Of a stretch of 64,000 nt of DNA, positions 51,457-62,949 are shown piece by piece. The notes beneath the pieces were generated by a model that ran no database searches, was not told the DNA's origin, and worked only from the letters and a program-made list of their open reading frames with translations. The DNA is taken from assembly GCF_905475345.1 (NCBI RefSeq), contig NC_066592.1:6852001-6916000 (forward strand), read 5' to 3'. The stretch's first letter is position 1; every line of letters starts with the position of its first letter. A program made the translations under genes and the position numbers. This stretch comes from Vespula vulgaris. Taxonomy: Eukaryota > Arthropoda > Insecta > Hymenoptera > Vespidae.

Positions 51457-51461
<5 letters not shown>

Positions 51462-51526
<65 letters not shown>

Positions 51527-51530
51527 ATAT
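51462..51530. repeat. AT microsatellite in two blocks
   Basis: AT blocks separated by one C, ending in GTAT variants. Confidence 0.95.
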
Positions 51531-51559
51531 GTATAAAACGTTCCAAAGCTTCGTGCTCT

Positions 51560-51589
51560 GACGACGATGCAGACGACGATGCAGACGAA

Positions 51590-51620
<31 letters not shown>

Positions 51621-51650
51621 TAGCAAGAAATAAAAGATGCAGAAAAGTAA

Positions 51651-51690
<40 letters not shown>
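51560..51690. repeat. GAC trinucleotide and GA microsatellites
   Basis: GAC units with GATGCA interruptions (51560-51621), then GA (51655-51686). The plus frame reads poly-Asp then Arg/Glu. Confidence 0.95.
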
Positions 51691-51696
<6 letters not shown>

Positions 51697-51894
51697 AGAA
51701 GGACTCAAGAAAGAGGAAAGGATGGAGAAGGAAGGAGCACTCGGGAAACTAAGGCGTAAGCAAACTCCTCGGAAGAGTTTTCTCCGAACAAAGGAGATCA
51801 CGTCTCCTTCCATCGTGTCTCATTCTAACGTTCCGCGTTCCGCGATCTTTTTCGAAAAAGCTGCGTTTCTCTGCGTTCGGGAACGAAGGGAGAC
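51623..51894 (+). CDS. Weak candidate exon ending at a consensus donor GTAAGT
   Basis: The frame open from 51521 passes through a GAC repeat (poly-Asp) and a GA repeat (Arg/Glu), then gives about 60 less repetitive codons, including LRRKQTPRKSFLRTKEITSP and SIVSHSNVPRSAIFFEKAAF. It meets GGGAGAC|GTAAGTC (GT at 51895-51896), the best donor consensus I noticed on the plus strand. The upstream half is microsatellite and no clear acceptor was found, so this could be a first exon, a UTR exon or chance. Confidence 0.17.
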
Positions 51895-52460
51895 GTAAGT
51901 CTCTTTGACGTCCGACGAGCTAGCTATGTAGTTCGCTAGTGCACGTTTGAACGAGCAGTGGAGAGAGCACTAGAGAGATAGAGACAGAGAGACAGAGAGA
52001 GAGAGTGAGAGAGAGAAATAGCATGGGTGTTGCAGCATCCGTCGCTTGATATATATCCGTTGTACCTTAACCGAGCGGAACACGTTTGAGGCTCCAGTAT
52101 CCAAGGGCGAAGGATGGCCGTTGAGCCCCCTGTCTGCTACGTGTATACGTGTGTCTGCGTTGTATCCATGTATCAGTGTGTTCTCTATGTCTGTGTGCAC
52201 CGAATCCTCGCACCACTCCTCCTCTACCTCATGAATATTTAAACTGGATATTAAAGGCGCAAAATCACCGCACAACCGGCAGACCCCTGCCCCCTTTACT
52301 TCCCTTCCTCTTGTTACCCCCTTTTCTCCACCTCTCCACCTTCCATCCACCCCGTTTACCCTTCCACCAACACCACCACCACCACCACCACCACCCCCAA
52401 CTCACAACCTGCCACCCTCCTCTACCTCTCTTTCCTATCCTGAACCATCTCTCTTCGGCC

Positions 52461-52637
52461 GCCGTCGCATCGAATTTCGAGAGAGTACCGAGTAATCGAT
52501 CTCGAAGGTCCTCGAATCACGACGCCGAACCTCGTCGAGGGCGTCTCGAGGAGGATGAAAAAATTTCCGCGAACTCCGGACATTCCGGTGATTCCGTCGT
52601 AGTTACTTCATTCCGAGGAGTTTCGTTTCGTCGGTGA
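52461..52637 (+). CDS. Weak candidate exon or C-terminal coding fragment
   Basis: The last 58 codons of an open frame running from 52149 to a TGA at 52635-52637. After a proline/histidine-rich stretch coded by CAC repeats, the frame becomes repeat-free, polar and Arg/Ser-rich (for example ASNFERVPSNRSRRSSNHDA and ISANSGHSGDSVVVTSFRGV). Codon choice looks gene-like, with varied Arg and Ser codons. No acceptor-like AG after a pyrimidine tract was found near 52461; a TCG|GTGATA donor-like site overlaps the stop. No domain recognised. Confidence 0.17.
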   Translation, partial: AVASNFERVPSNRSRRSSNHDAEPRRGRLEEDEKISANSGHSGDSVVVTSFRGVSFRR

Positions 52638-52642
52638 TATAA

Positions 52643-52668
52643 AATCGATCGATCGATCGATCGATCGA
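52643..52668. repeat. ATCG tetranucleotide array
   Basis: About six self-complementary ATCG units, just after the stop of the 52149-52637 frame. Confidence 0.9.
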
Positions 52669-52702
52669 AGAAACTAAGGACATCTGATTATATCGGGAAA
52701 TA

Positions 52703-52760
<58 letters not shown>

Positions 52761-52761
52761 T
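52703..52761. repeat. ATT trinucleotide microsatellite
   Basis: About 19 perfect ATT units. Confidence 0.97.
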
Positions 52762-53263
52762 GGGGACTGCGTGGGTGACAACTTCTTTTTTATGTCGTAT
52801 TAAAAGAGAAAGAAAAAAGAATGAAAGGAATTAAAAAAAGAAAGGCTCCCTCTCTCTCTCTCTCTCTTTCTATCCGTCTATCTGTCTTTCTATTTTCTTT
52901 TTTTATTTGTTTGTATCTTTTAGCTGTCACGAAACGAAAACGTTTCTTATTTCTCGGATTTTCATTCGTACCCTTTCGTTCTCATTATAGAAGAGAAAAT
53001 TTGGGAAAATAAGGTCAAGAGAGAGTCCCTAAAACCAATTTTCCGAGCTCACTTGGTATAATTTCTCGGGAGCGCGCGCGTGTCTTCCTCATTCTCTTCG
53101 TCGATGTAGAACAAACAAGTTTTCTAATGCGCTAAACTTGGAGAGAATAGAGAATATCTATCTATCTCTCTTTCTCTCTCTTTCTCTCTCTTTCTCTCTC
53201 TCTCTCTCTAGTTTTCATCGTACTTGCATACGTACGTATGTAGGTAGGTACATAGTCATGTAA

Positions 53264-53295
<32 letters not shown>

Positions 53296-53457
53296 AGCGT
53301 CGAGAAACTTTCTTCCTACACGCTGGCTGGTGTCACGAGCAGACTTCAACCCTTATATTTTCAAACGCCCGTGTACGGTGATAATTATTCTATACGAGAC
53401 ATTCCGGCCGGATATTCAAGCGTCCTAGCTATGTATGTTGTACGTGGAAAGAGGAGA

Positions 53458-53523
53458 GATGAGAAGAGAAGAGAAGAGAAGAGAAGAGAAGAGAAGAGAA
53501 GAGAAGAGAAGAGAAGAGAAGAT
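53458..53523. repeat. AGAAG pentanucleotide microsatellite
   Basis: About twelve near-perfect units; the plus strand reads as Glu/Lys/Arg repeats. Confidence 0.95.
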
Positions 53524-54059
53524 TGTAAAGAAGCAAAGCGAAGCGTTTCTTCTGCCGGTTACGTTTAAAAAGCAAACGTGCGGCCTCGTTCAAAGCCTTT
53601 TCTTTCTCGTTCTTTATCTTTTTATTACGCCCTTATATTTTTTTCTTCCCTTTTCAAGTAAAAAAATAAAAAAATATATATATATAAATAAAGAAGGAAA
53701 AAAAAGAGTAGAGACAGAGAAATTTTTTTCCACAAAATAATTTATCTCTAGTGACCGTATTCCATGTTCGATCGAAGATTTACACAGTCAAGAAGAGAAA
53801 GAGATGATAGAAATGGCGACAAAGATAGAAATGCTTCGTTCATTAATTAATAATATCGATGTTCGAAAGAAAAAGAAGAAGAAAAAAAACGAAGAGATAA
53901 AAGGAGAGAAAGTTTTCATTAGTTTCTCTCACTCGGGGGTTAAACAGATGCCGTGTGAGAGAAATAATAGAATATTTTTTTCTCACTAAGCTTCGCCTAA
54001 GTCGGCGGACTTAAAAAAGCATTCAAAAGGGTTCTACCGTCACGAAGGTCCTTCTTGCA

Positions 54060-54196
54060 GTTACCACTAGCACCACCACCATTACCATCACCATCGCCAT
54101 CGCCATCACCATCGCCATCGCCATCGCCATCGTCGTAGCCATCGCTACTGCCACCACCACCACCATCATCGCTATCACCATCGCCATCGCTACTTT
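54060..54196. repeat. CCATCG/CCACCA hexamer-trimer array
   Basis: CCATCG and CCATCA units (54084-54130) between CCA-rich flanks, with a second CCATCG patch at 54178-54193. Confidence 0.9.
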
Positions 54197-55443
54197 TAAC
54201 AAACGTTCTCCTGTCGTACTCGTAGTTTGGGTAAAAGTTGAAACGCGTTGTGATATATTTTTTTTGTGAATTATTTTTCGTCCTTCGAAGACACAGAGAA
54301 CACAGTACTCTCTGAAAAAGCTTCGAAATCTATCAAACTGGGTCTCTTTGGAGAACGAAAGTATAGAAGAAGAAGAAGAAGAAGAAGAAGAAGAGAGAGA
54401 GAGAGAAAGAGAATGCGGTTTATCCGCGAATTCACTGGAAATAATAGCATTGCTTTGCGATATACGTCACGGATAACATTAACGACGCGTGCATCTTCCC
54501 AAGGGGTAAAAGGGGGTCAAAAGAACGGAACAGAATAGAACACTGAACGAAAAAGAAAAGAAAAGAAAAGAAAAGAGAAGAAAAGAGAAGAGAAGAGAGG
54601 AGAAGAAAAGAAAGTGAAAAAGAAAGGAAAAGAAAAGAAAAGAGAAAAAGAAAGAAAGAAAACGAGAAAAACGAGACTCGTAAAGAATGACGGAAAGAAA
54701 GAAGAAAATGCTCGTGGAAACGTTTCATAGCCATAGGACTATGAGAAAAAAGTAACGTTAAAGTCGCACGAATCATCGTCTTTTCGTAGTTTCGAAACAA
54801 GTCTCGTTATGACGTCACTCCGACGCTTATAACGTCTTCTTCCGCAAACTGCCAACTCGACGTCGTCTTATTATTGCTCCGCGAAACTAGAAACAATGCC
54901 TCTTCTTTTTCTTGCGAGAACACTTCGCCTATTTACCCTTCACCCTTCGACCTCTTACCGAAAATAAGTGAACTTCGCTAGCAATGGGAACTTTATTTTA
55001 TGAGGAGTACTTGTAATACAATAAATATATACTATATACTATATATATATATTCTTTTTATAATAAAAAATTTATATATATATATATATATATAAATTTT
55101 AAATGCATGTACATATGGATTAAATGTCCAATGATCATTTGCTTTTACAGTTAAATACGTTTCACGCATAATGCGGAATTATTTATCAATAATGCAAGCC
55201 CCTATATGTAGCGGGAGGATTAAATTATAAATTCTCCGCCGTGATTAATTGCTAATGAACTTTGCGCGTGACGATGTTTAATAATGCAAATGCGATCGTG
55301 AGAGTTGCTCGGGGCTCTAGCCGTAAACCGAATCTTTTTGTTTTTTTTTTTTTTCCTTTTTGTTCGACGAGAAATTCGAGTAATCGTCAGATGGAATCGA
55401 ATTATACATATGTACATACATATATATATACACACATATACAC

Positions 55444-55446
<3 letters not shown>

Positions 55447-55498
<52 letters not shown>
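55447..55498. repeat. AT dinucleotide microsatellite, about 26 units
   Basis: Perfect run, one of the longest AT arrays in the window. Confidence 0.97.
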
Positions 55499-55499
<1 letters not shown>

Positions 55500-56043
55500 C
55501 ACATAGACACGTATGGAATAGAAAGAGAGAAAGAGATTGCAAATTGAACTAAGTAATATTAACCAATGACGACGGCCATCTTTAATACCCTCTAGTAAAC
55601 TATTCTTTAGGAACACTCATGAGCTGGTTAATCCAAAGTCATCTGCAGGAAAAAAATGGATGTGTTTTCTTTCTTTCTCTCTCGGTAGTAGGCTGATAAG
55701 CCAACGTCTGGCCATTACTATCTTTCACCTGGCAATATTTCAAGGCTCGAGCGAGAGTAACGAATTCGGCTCTTTGTCGGCGAAACGCGGCTAACGTCGC
55801 ATCGGATTTCGCCGGCGGCCGATTAGAAAAGCGCTGGCTGGCTGGCTGGCTGGTGTACCACCACCACAAAAAGTAAAAAAGAAAAAAAAATAGAAAAAAA
55901 AAAAGAACGAATACATACGCGTGTGTTGTACCTTCTGTTTTTGATCGGCTCTTGTCATCGGTTTTGTTCGTGTTAATTTTTCTCTGAGAGTATATATATA
56001 TATATATAAACTGAGAGCTTTCCGATTTGTTCCAATCTATCTC

Positions 56044-56079
56044 AAACGAATGAAATCTTTAAAAAGATTTCATTCGTTT
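56044..56079. repeat. Perfect 36-bp hairpin
   Basis: AAACGAATGAAATCTT (56044-56059) and AAGATTTCATTCGTTT (56064-56079) are exact reverse complements around TAAA. It lies in unique AT-rich DNA, not in a repeat. Confidence 0.9.
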
Positions 56080-56958
56080 CATTTCGTTCCTTTGATTTCT
56101 TCGTTTAATTAATTTCATCGACCGAGTAAATTTATTTTCCATTAATTTATCGTTTATTAATTATTTATCTACTAATAACAACTAAGCGATCGCGTTTAAA
56201 CGTTGCGGGTGAATAAAAGTTGAACGAATTTATGTTTAAATATAATTTCAAGAAAGCAAGCAATTAAGTTAAGAAAATCATATGAATAAGTAATTAATGC
56301 GTCAAAGATCTTCCAAGATAAAAGGAGAGAAAAGGGATGAAGAGAATAACGAAAGTCTTTCGACGAGTCAACGTGAAAGTATATACGTATATCGAAGGAA
56401 CTTATATTTTCGACGTAATAAGTCCTCGCATAGTTTCGTCAAACTTTTCTCGAGACTCTTTTGATGATATGACAAACATCTTTTCAAGGATAGAGGTGGC
56501 TCGGCAAAATGGAAACTTTTAATTGCTCGTAAAAAAATGAACGAGATATATACTTAGTCACGTATTTGAAATAATCTACGACGATTCGTCAGTTAACTAA
56601 CGTTTTGCGAGATCACGAAAGTAAGCAAGCGAGAGTTTAGAAAGAAAAAGAAAAAGAAAAACAAAAAAACGATAAATAAATAAAAATGAAAGGAAAAAGA
56701 AAAATGACAAGGTATAGAAGATCAAACAACGATTTGCAACAACTCGTTTCTTATTTCCGGTTTAATCGAGGATATTACGAAAACTATACGAAAAATTTTC
56801 TCATCGATCCTACATTTCCTTCCTATATTTTTTTTATTTTTCTTTTTCTATTTTTAAAGAAGAAAATAATATCCTTAGTTTTCGAAGAAGAACAAAGAAT
56901 AGAAACACAAGAAAAAACGAATAAAAAGAAAAAAAAGAATAGAAGAAAGGAAGAAAGA

Positions 56959-57001
<43 letters not shown>

Positions 57002-57909
57002 AATAGCCATAAAAAAAATTTGAGAAAAATGAAAGAAAAATTTTTCGCGAGTCACGGCAAAAATGAAGTATGCGGCAAAGCGTTTTCACATTTGAAGGGT
57101 CTTTGAGAGAAAGGATTTCGTAAAAATTCGAAAGAGCATGCGTATATACACACACGTACACACTCTCGTACTCTCTCTCTCTCTGTCTGTTTCTCTCTGC
57201 AGGTGAAAAATAACAAAAAAAGAGAAAGAAAAAAAGAAAAAAAAATTGGGAAAACAAAACGGAAAAAAAATTATTAATTTTTTGTCTTGACATCATCCGC
57301 TTCGTGCTCTCTTCTGTTTTACATTCTCTTTTCCTCTTCCGGGCTTTTACGCTGAAATCCAGCGCGTTATGGCGATGCGTTACCATCGCACGATTCTCTT
57401 TACTTCTCCTTTTACCATTTCTTCCTCTCTCTCTCTCTATCTCTTTTTTCTCTTTTTCTCTCTCTCTCTCTGTCTCTCTCTCTTTCTCTCTCTCATTTTC
57501 GTTTGAACTAGCAAACACGAGCACCGAGAGTTCCGCGATCTACAGAGGGTTCTACTAAACGTGAAAACAAACTCGATATCTTTTAACTCGAGAAATGTTA
57601 TTGAAATATTCTATTTCTTTCTTTCTTTCTTTCTTTCTTTCTTTTTTTAACTTCATCGTACGAAAAAGCTTTTCATAACATATAAATCAATATAAATTTA
57701 TTCTACAGATGTATTAGTTCCGTTTAACAAAATTAAAATTATTTCTTAAAGTTCTTCTTTGAGTGAATTTACACACGCGCGCGTACATACGTATAGTTCT
57801 TTTACATTAAAAAAAAAAAAGAAGAAGAACAAGCAAATCCTTTGTAAATTATAAAATTTATAATAAAATATTATAAATTTGTCATCAATAAATTAGATAA
57901 TATCGTAAG

Positions 57910-57914
57910 GGAGG

Positions 57915-57974
<60 letters not shown>
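57910..57974. repeat. GA dinucleotide microsatellite, about 29 units
   Basis: Longest nearly pure GA tract in the window. Confidence 0.97.
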
Positions 57975-57977
<3 letters not shown>

Positions 57978-58246
57978 GAGATGAAAACGAGACCTTGAAC
58001 GAAAAAGAGAAAGAAGAAACGGAGAGAAGAAAAATGGAGAGAAGAAAAAGAAAAGCAAAAGAAAAGTAGTGGATGTATAAAGGACGATTATCTTTATCAA
58101 TGGATCTACCGATGATGAGCTGATTTTACGTTCGAAAGGAGGATGAAGAACGAAATCTTCTCCCGCGAATAAATATTATCCGAACGATCCGATTTCTTGA
58201 ACGAGAGAGAAATAAAGAGAGAAGGAGTGAGAAAAAGAAAGATGGA

Positions 58247-58289
<43 letters not shown>

Positions 58290-58525
58290 GAATAACGAGA
58301 GAATCTTGCTGATACTTCTCCTTCGTTGGAGAAACTCGCGAATAATATTTTCTCCAATTTCATTCCTGCTTATGGAATTTCCGCTGTTTCGAGGAATATC
58401 TATCTGCTCGTGCGAAAAGTCTTGTAAGAAAATAACCTGATCTCAATCCCCATGTAAAATAACACGGTACAATACGTAAGAATGATAGAAATTGGTAAAA
58501 TTTTTTCCATTTTTTTCTTTTTTTT

Positions 58526-58531
<6 letters not shown>

Positions 58532-58571
<40 letters not shown>
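58532..58571. repeat. AT dinucleotide microsatellite
   Basis: Perfect AT run following a T-rich run. Confidence 0.95.
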
Positions 58572-58574
<3 letters not shown>

Positions 58575-58837
58575 AAGAATTTATGCGAAGAATTTATAAG
58601 AATTATAAGAAATTTATAAGAAAAATCGAGCGACAAAATGTAACGTTGTTAATAATTGAAATCGTACGGATATTAGATTTTAAATGATTTTACAAAACAG
58701 AACATTGCTAAATAATGAAATTTGATTCATGGAAACTTAACTTAATAGAGAATTAAGATAGTTTGACCGATTCTATCCGTCTCTGATTTTCTCTCTCTCG
58801 CACGACTTACTATTATGCCGTCAATTATTCCCACGAG

Positions 58838-58875
58838 ACGTGAATCACGAACGTGAATCACGAACGTGAATTACG
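58838..58875. repeat. 13-bp tandem repeat, three copies
   Basis: ACGTGAATCACGA occurs twice in full; a third copy differs by C to T (ACGTGAATTACG). Confidence 0.9.
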
Positions 58876-59613
58876 CTATCGTAGGATTACGACTGGTTCG
58901 AAAGAAGATTGCTTCTTGCGACGTCAACACTTTCACGATTCAATCGTGACAGGATTAAAATCGATTTAATATTTTCAGTCGTGAAAATAGCAAAACGTTA
59001 AACAGCTGTTGTTTACGTAGATAACGATACACTTTCATCGTCGATCAATGAAAAATTCAATGCTGAACAGTTCACTCTTTTTCGTCAAAAAGCAGAAAAA
59101 AAGAAGAAAAGAAAAAGAAAAAAATAAATTTGTGAAAAAGAAAAGAAAAGAAGAGTTAAAAAAAAAAGAAAGAAAGAAACTAATGGGAGAGCACATCTCA
59201 ACATGATTCACGTCTTGCGATTAACGTTACATTGGACCGACTGTCTGGTCTCATCATGGTCATTGTACTACTTCGATCGTTATATTTTTAAGAACGATCC
59301 ATTTAAAAATGGCCGTCGGCCAGCCAAGTGCCATTACGATATCGAAACTTTAATCGTTTAGCTCTGAAGCAATCTAACGACAAGATAAATAATAGAACGA
59401 CCAACAATTACAAAACGCGTTTGCGCTATGTAATTTTTATTTCTTTTTCTTCTTTTTATCTTTATTAAATAAGAAATTTAACACGAGGCGAAACAACTAC
59501 GACGAAATGATTTTTTCTTTTTTCTTTCTACTTGAAAAAAAAAGAAAGAAAGAAAGGGAAAGAAAACGAGAAAGAAAGAACTATCTTGATCGTACCTCTC
59601 TCTCGCTTTTTCG

Positions 59614-59616
<3 letters not shown>

Positions 59617-59667
<51 letters not shown>
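59617..59667. repeat. CT dinucleotide microsatellite
   Basis: About 24 CT units. Confidence 0.97.
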
Positions 59668-59669
<2 letters not shown>

Positions 59670-60235
59670 TTTTGCCAACAATTCTCCTCTCGTCGAAGTT
59701 CCCGATACTTAAAGTCGTGCCTCGTCGGGTATGCAACGCTGTTTCATCCCCTCCATGGATTTCTCAGTAACCCCTTTCGGCGAGTACATTATGCAATGAG
59801 AGTACTTGTAGCGCAAAAGGGTACTTTCAAACAAGGCAAAAGTAGTGAGAAAGAAAGATAGAGAGAAAGAAAGAGAGAGAGAGCGAGAGAAAGAGAAAGA
59901 GAAAGAGAAAGAAAAAAGAAAGAAAGAAAGAAAGAAAGAAAAAAAGAAAGAAAGAAAGGTGGCTTTGTATATAAAAATATTTCTTATTCTAACATTTCCT
60001 AAGATCTAGTAAACGAAATGTAAATACAATTACTTTAAACGTTAACTTCGAAATATTTTAATGGAAATGAAACTTAATAGGGAAAAAGCCGATACAAAGA
60101 GAATTGAAATTGTTCATTGAAATTTATCGGTAGTACGGATAAATTCTAATGGTCGTTGCTGCCTGTAATATTGAAATTACATAGGACACGCATAATAATA
60201 TACCTATGTATATATACTATACACATAGCTATATA

Positions 60236-60264
60236 TACATACATATTATACATGCATACATGCA

Positions 60265-60341
<77 letters not shown>
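60236..60341. repeat. CATA then AT microsatellite
   Basis: About ten CATA units followed by about 20 AT units. Confidence 0.95.
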
Positions 60342-60343
<2 letters not shown>

Positions 60344-60546
60344 AAATATAGAAATGTAGAGACGTAGTCGCAAATACATGTGCATACTTGGTGCTCTTGA
60401 GCAACGGGAAACTTGTTCAAGTCCCGAGTAAGCGGTGCATCTCTATAGTTCTCGTAGAACTCGTCCGTCTCGAATTAACCTCTCTCAATTAAGACAATGG
60501 TCCCCCGTTTCTCTGGACATCCACTCCTTCGTACTACGAAGCACTA

Positions 60547-60548
<2 letters not shown>

Positions 60549-60582
<34 letters not shown>

Positions 60583-60597
60583 ACACTCCCACTCATA

Positions 60598-60644
<47 letters not shown>

Positions 60645-60645
60645 G
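60549..60645. repeat. CT microsatellite in two blocks
   Basis: Two CT runs separated by CACTCCCACTCATACA. Confidence 0.95.
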
Positions 60646-60839
60646 AGGGATTCATTCTCCAAACCGAGATGATGATTATCGGCCACAAAATTCAACGAAC
60701 TAGTCGATGGATGCTGCTCTCATTCGAAAGAAAATTTTCTCCATTCTATCGAAGGCTCGTTAAAAGTTATTTTACAATCGAAAGATATTTCCCAATCGAT
60801 TTCGGAACGATTATTACGAGTCAATGAATTAGTTGACCT

Positions 60840-62280
60840 CTCGATCGACTATCGGAAGGATTAAACTGCACGGTCGGTAATTAAAAGTTTATTTCACATC
60901 GAAGGGAAAACTTACGACGACTAACTATTACGATATTCGAATCATTTATTACGATTACGATTTAAAATTAAATGAGTTTTCCGTTTTACAAATAATATTA
61001 TATATATATATATACAAAAGAACATTAATTTTTTATAAATTTAACATGTAATGAAATCAAATTACTCGGAGAATAATTACGATCCAGTGTTAGTTAACCT
61101 CTCTCGGATTATTCAATCTAGAACAGAGTAGACTTATATACATATAACTGACTGTAATGTTTGCCCTGAAAATTACGAATTAATTACATAAACTGTCCTG
61201 ACATTCTAGAACTTATGACGGTTGATAGTTCACCCAAGGACTGGCTCTTAGGAAATTCCACAAGATCTCTGCAGATAATTAATATTATCGCAAACAATAG
61301 CAATCAGACCAGATTCCTTCGCTCGTCTATTTGACATTTCTTTTCTTTTCTTTTCTTCTCTTTTCCTTCTTTGTTTTTCACTTTCTTTTAAGAACATCGC
61401 CGAAAATTGCGTTACACGAGCGAACCCTGTAATTTCGTATTATCGTAAATAATTTAATTCCTTTTTTCGTCGTTTCTTTTATTAATATTTCCCCATCTTA
61501 TCTAATTAACATTAAACAAAGATTGTAACCCGTATAACACATATTATTATTATCTATTATTATGCACGCTCGCACGTATGTATATACGTACGTATGTACG
61601 TATGTATCATTATTATTATCATTGTTATTATTATAATAATGTATCACCGGTTAAAGTCGTACTTCAAAGGGTCGTGGCCCTTTCAAAGGATTAATACGGA
61701 GTAGGTACGTGTCTATGGAACAGGACTTTGCGCTTATATACCATTTCCGGTGGATGCACCTCGCGTCACAAATCCGCGTAAGCTCGGTCTTGAACATTTT
61801 GGGAAGTAGTCTAGTACACTAAAGATACCACCACCAGCAAGTGGCCGGAAGATGTTAGGGGAATAGTGAGCTCGCGATACATTAACGATTCTCTAGGATA
61901 TTCTAAAACTAGTTACGTGCTTACACAGCCAAACGTTGGACTAAACGGAACGCGCAATCGCGAATACAGAGAATAATAAACCGGTACGACCGTTGGATTC
62001 AAAGGGATTCATCTACCTACTAGAAATGATAAACGTCTTCATACTTCCTACCTTTTAATATAATTAAATACTAATTTTAATGGACGAATCATCGAGCAGT
62101 ATTCTTCACCAACTATCTTTCATTTGATCGATTAAGATTTCGCTTCACGGAGTGAAGTTCGAATTTTTTTATTATAACAATAAATAAATAAATAAATATA
62201 AATAAGATAAGAAATTAACTCGATAAGGAGAATTAATCGTGGATAATAATCAGCAAAGTATACATCGAATTCGTTTCACA
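60840..62280. other. About 1.4 kb of plain unique DNA
   Basis: The longest interval almost without arrays. AT-rich, with a GC-richer centre (61660-61990) containing CCACCACCAGCAAGTGGCCGG. No open frame of note. If conserved between relatives it would be regulatory; nothing in it identifies a function. Confidence 0.5.
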
Positions 62281-62650
62281 ATTCTGATTAAAAAAGAGAG
62301 AGAGAGAGAACGAAAAACAGATAATTAATCACTTATGAACAATTCAGAAATCGTCTTATTTATACAAAGTATAAACGATATCTCGATGAAGCTCGAAACG
62401 AGTTAAAATATAGATATTATTTTCACTTTCGACAGATTGCCAAAAGGTATAAACTAGAGAAACACTTTTACTTCCGTTTAAGTAGATTAAAGAAAGAGAA
62501 AGAAAGAAAGAGAGAAAGAAATAAGACAAGAATTTTATCGATTAATCGACTGGTAGATGTTGTTTCAGATAGGCGAGGATTAAACTCCACCTTCGACTTT
62601 GAGATTCGATTTTGGCTTGCCTTTGTACGTCTACGCCTCCGGGAAACCTT

Positions 62651-62654
<4 letters not shown>

Positions 62655-62716
<62 letters not shown>
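62655..62716. repeat. CT then AT microsatellite
   Basis: About 16 CT units join about 14 AT units directly. Confidence 0.95.
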
Positions 62717-62717
<1 letters not shown>

Positions 62718-62892
62718 CTCTTTCTCTCTCTCTATCTACCTCAAAATTGAGATACCGTCATCGAGCGAACTAGCTTACCTCCACGAAGGAGGGTTTCTGC
62801 CTCGTCAGCGTCAGCTCGAGCTTCGACTCGATCCGTCGAGAATTCGATCCGAGCTTCGACTTCTACCTTCTCTCTTTCTCTCTCTTTCTACG

Positions 62893-62897
<5 letters not shown>

Positions 62898-62945
<48 letters not shown>
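62898..62945. repeat. GT dinucleotide microsatellite, about 23 units
   Basis: Perfect GT run; source of Cys-Val repeats in false frames. Confidence 0.97.
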
Positions 62946-62947
<2 letters not shown>

Positions 62948-62949
62948 TT

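Larger units (their letters stand above)
46560..51461. other. Mixed unique and repeat DNA, no supported gene
   Basis: GA tracts 46690-46755 and 46975-47000; C-rich unique DNA 47100-47420; C/T-rich 47880-48320; AAGT array 48646-48683. A minus-strand donor-like GCAA|GTAAGT lies near 47446 but no matching exon was found. Confidence 0.45.
54200..57909. other. Unique and A/G-rich DNA, no gene recognised
   Basis: A/G-rich block 54360-54700, AT-rich 55000-55200, unique AT-rich 56080-56630, A/G- and T-rich 56640-57300. A 233-codon minus frame (56823-57524) is a read-through of Arg/Glu, Ser/Leu and Phe repeats, not a gene. Confidence 0.5.

Noticed and set aside
53458..53523. Regular spaced repeat resembling a CRISPR array
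   Set aside because: A 5-bp microsatellite without spacers, in a eukaryotic context.
56823..57524. 233-codon minus-strand open frame
   Set aside because: It is read through GA, GAAA, A-rich and CT arrays (Arg/Glu, Phe and Ser/Leu runs); no unique protein segment of length.
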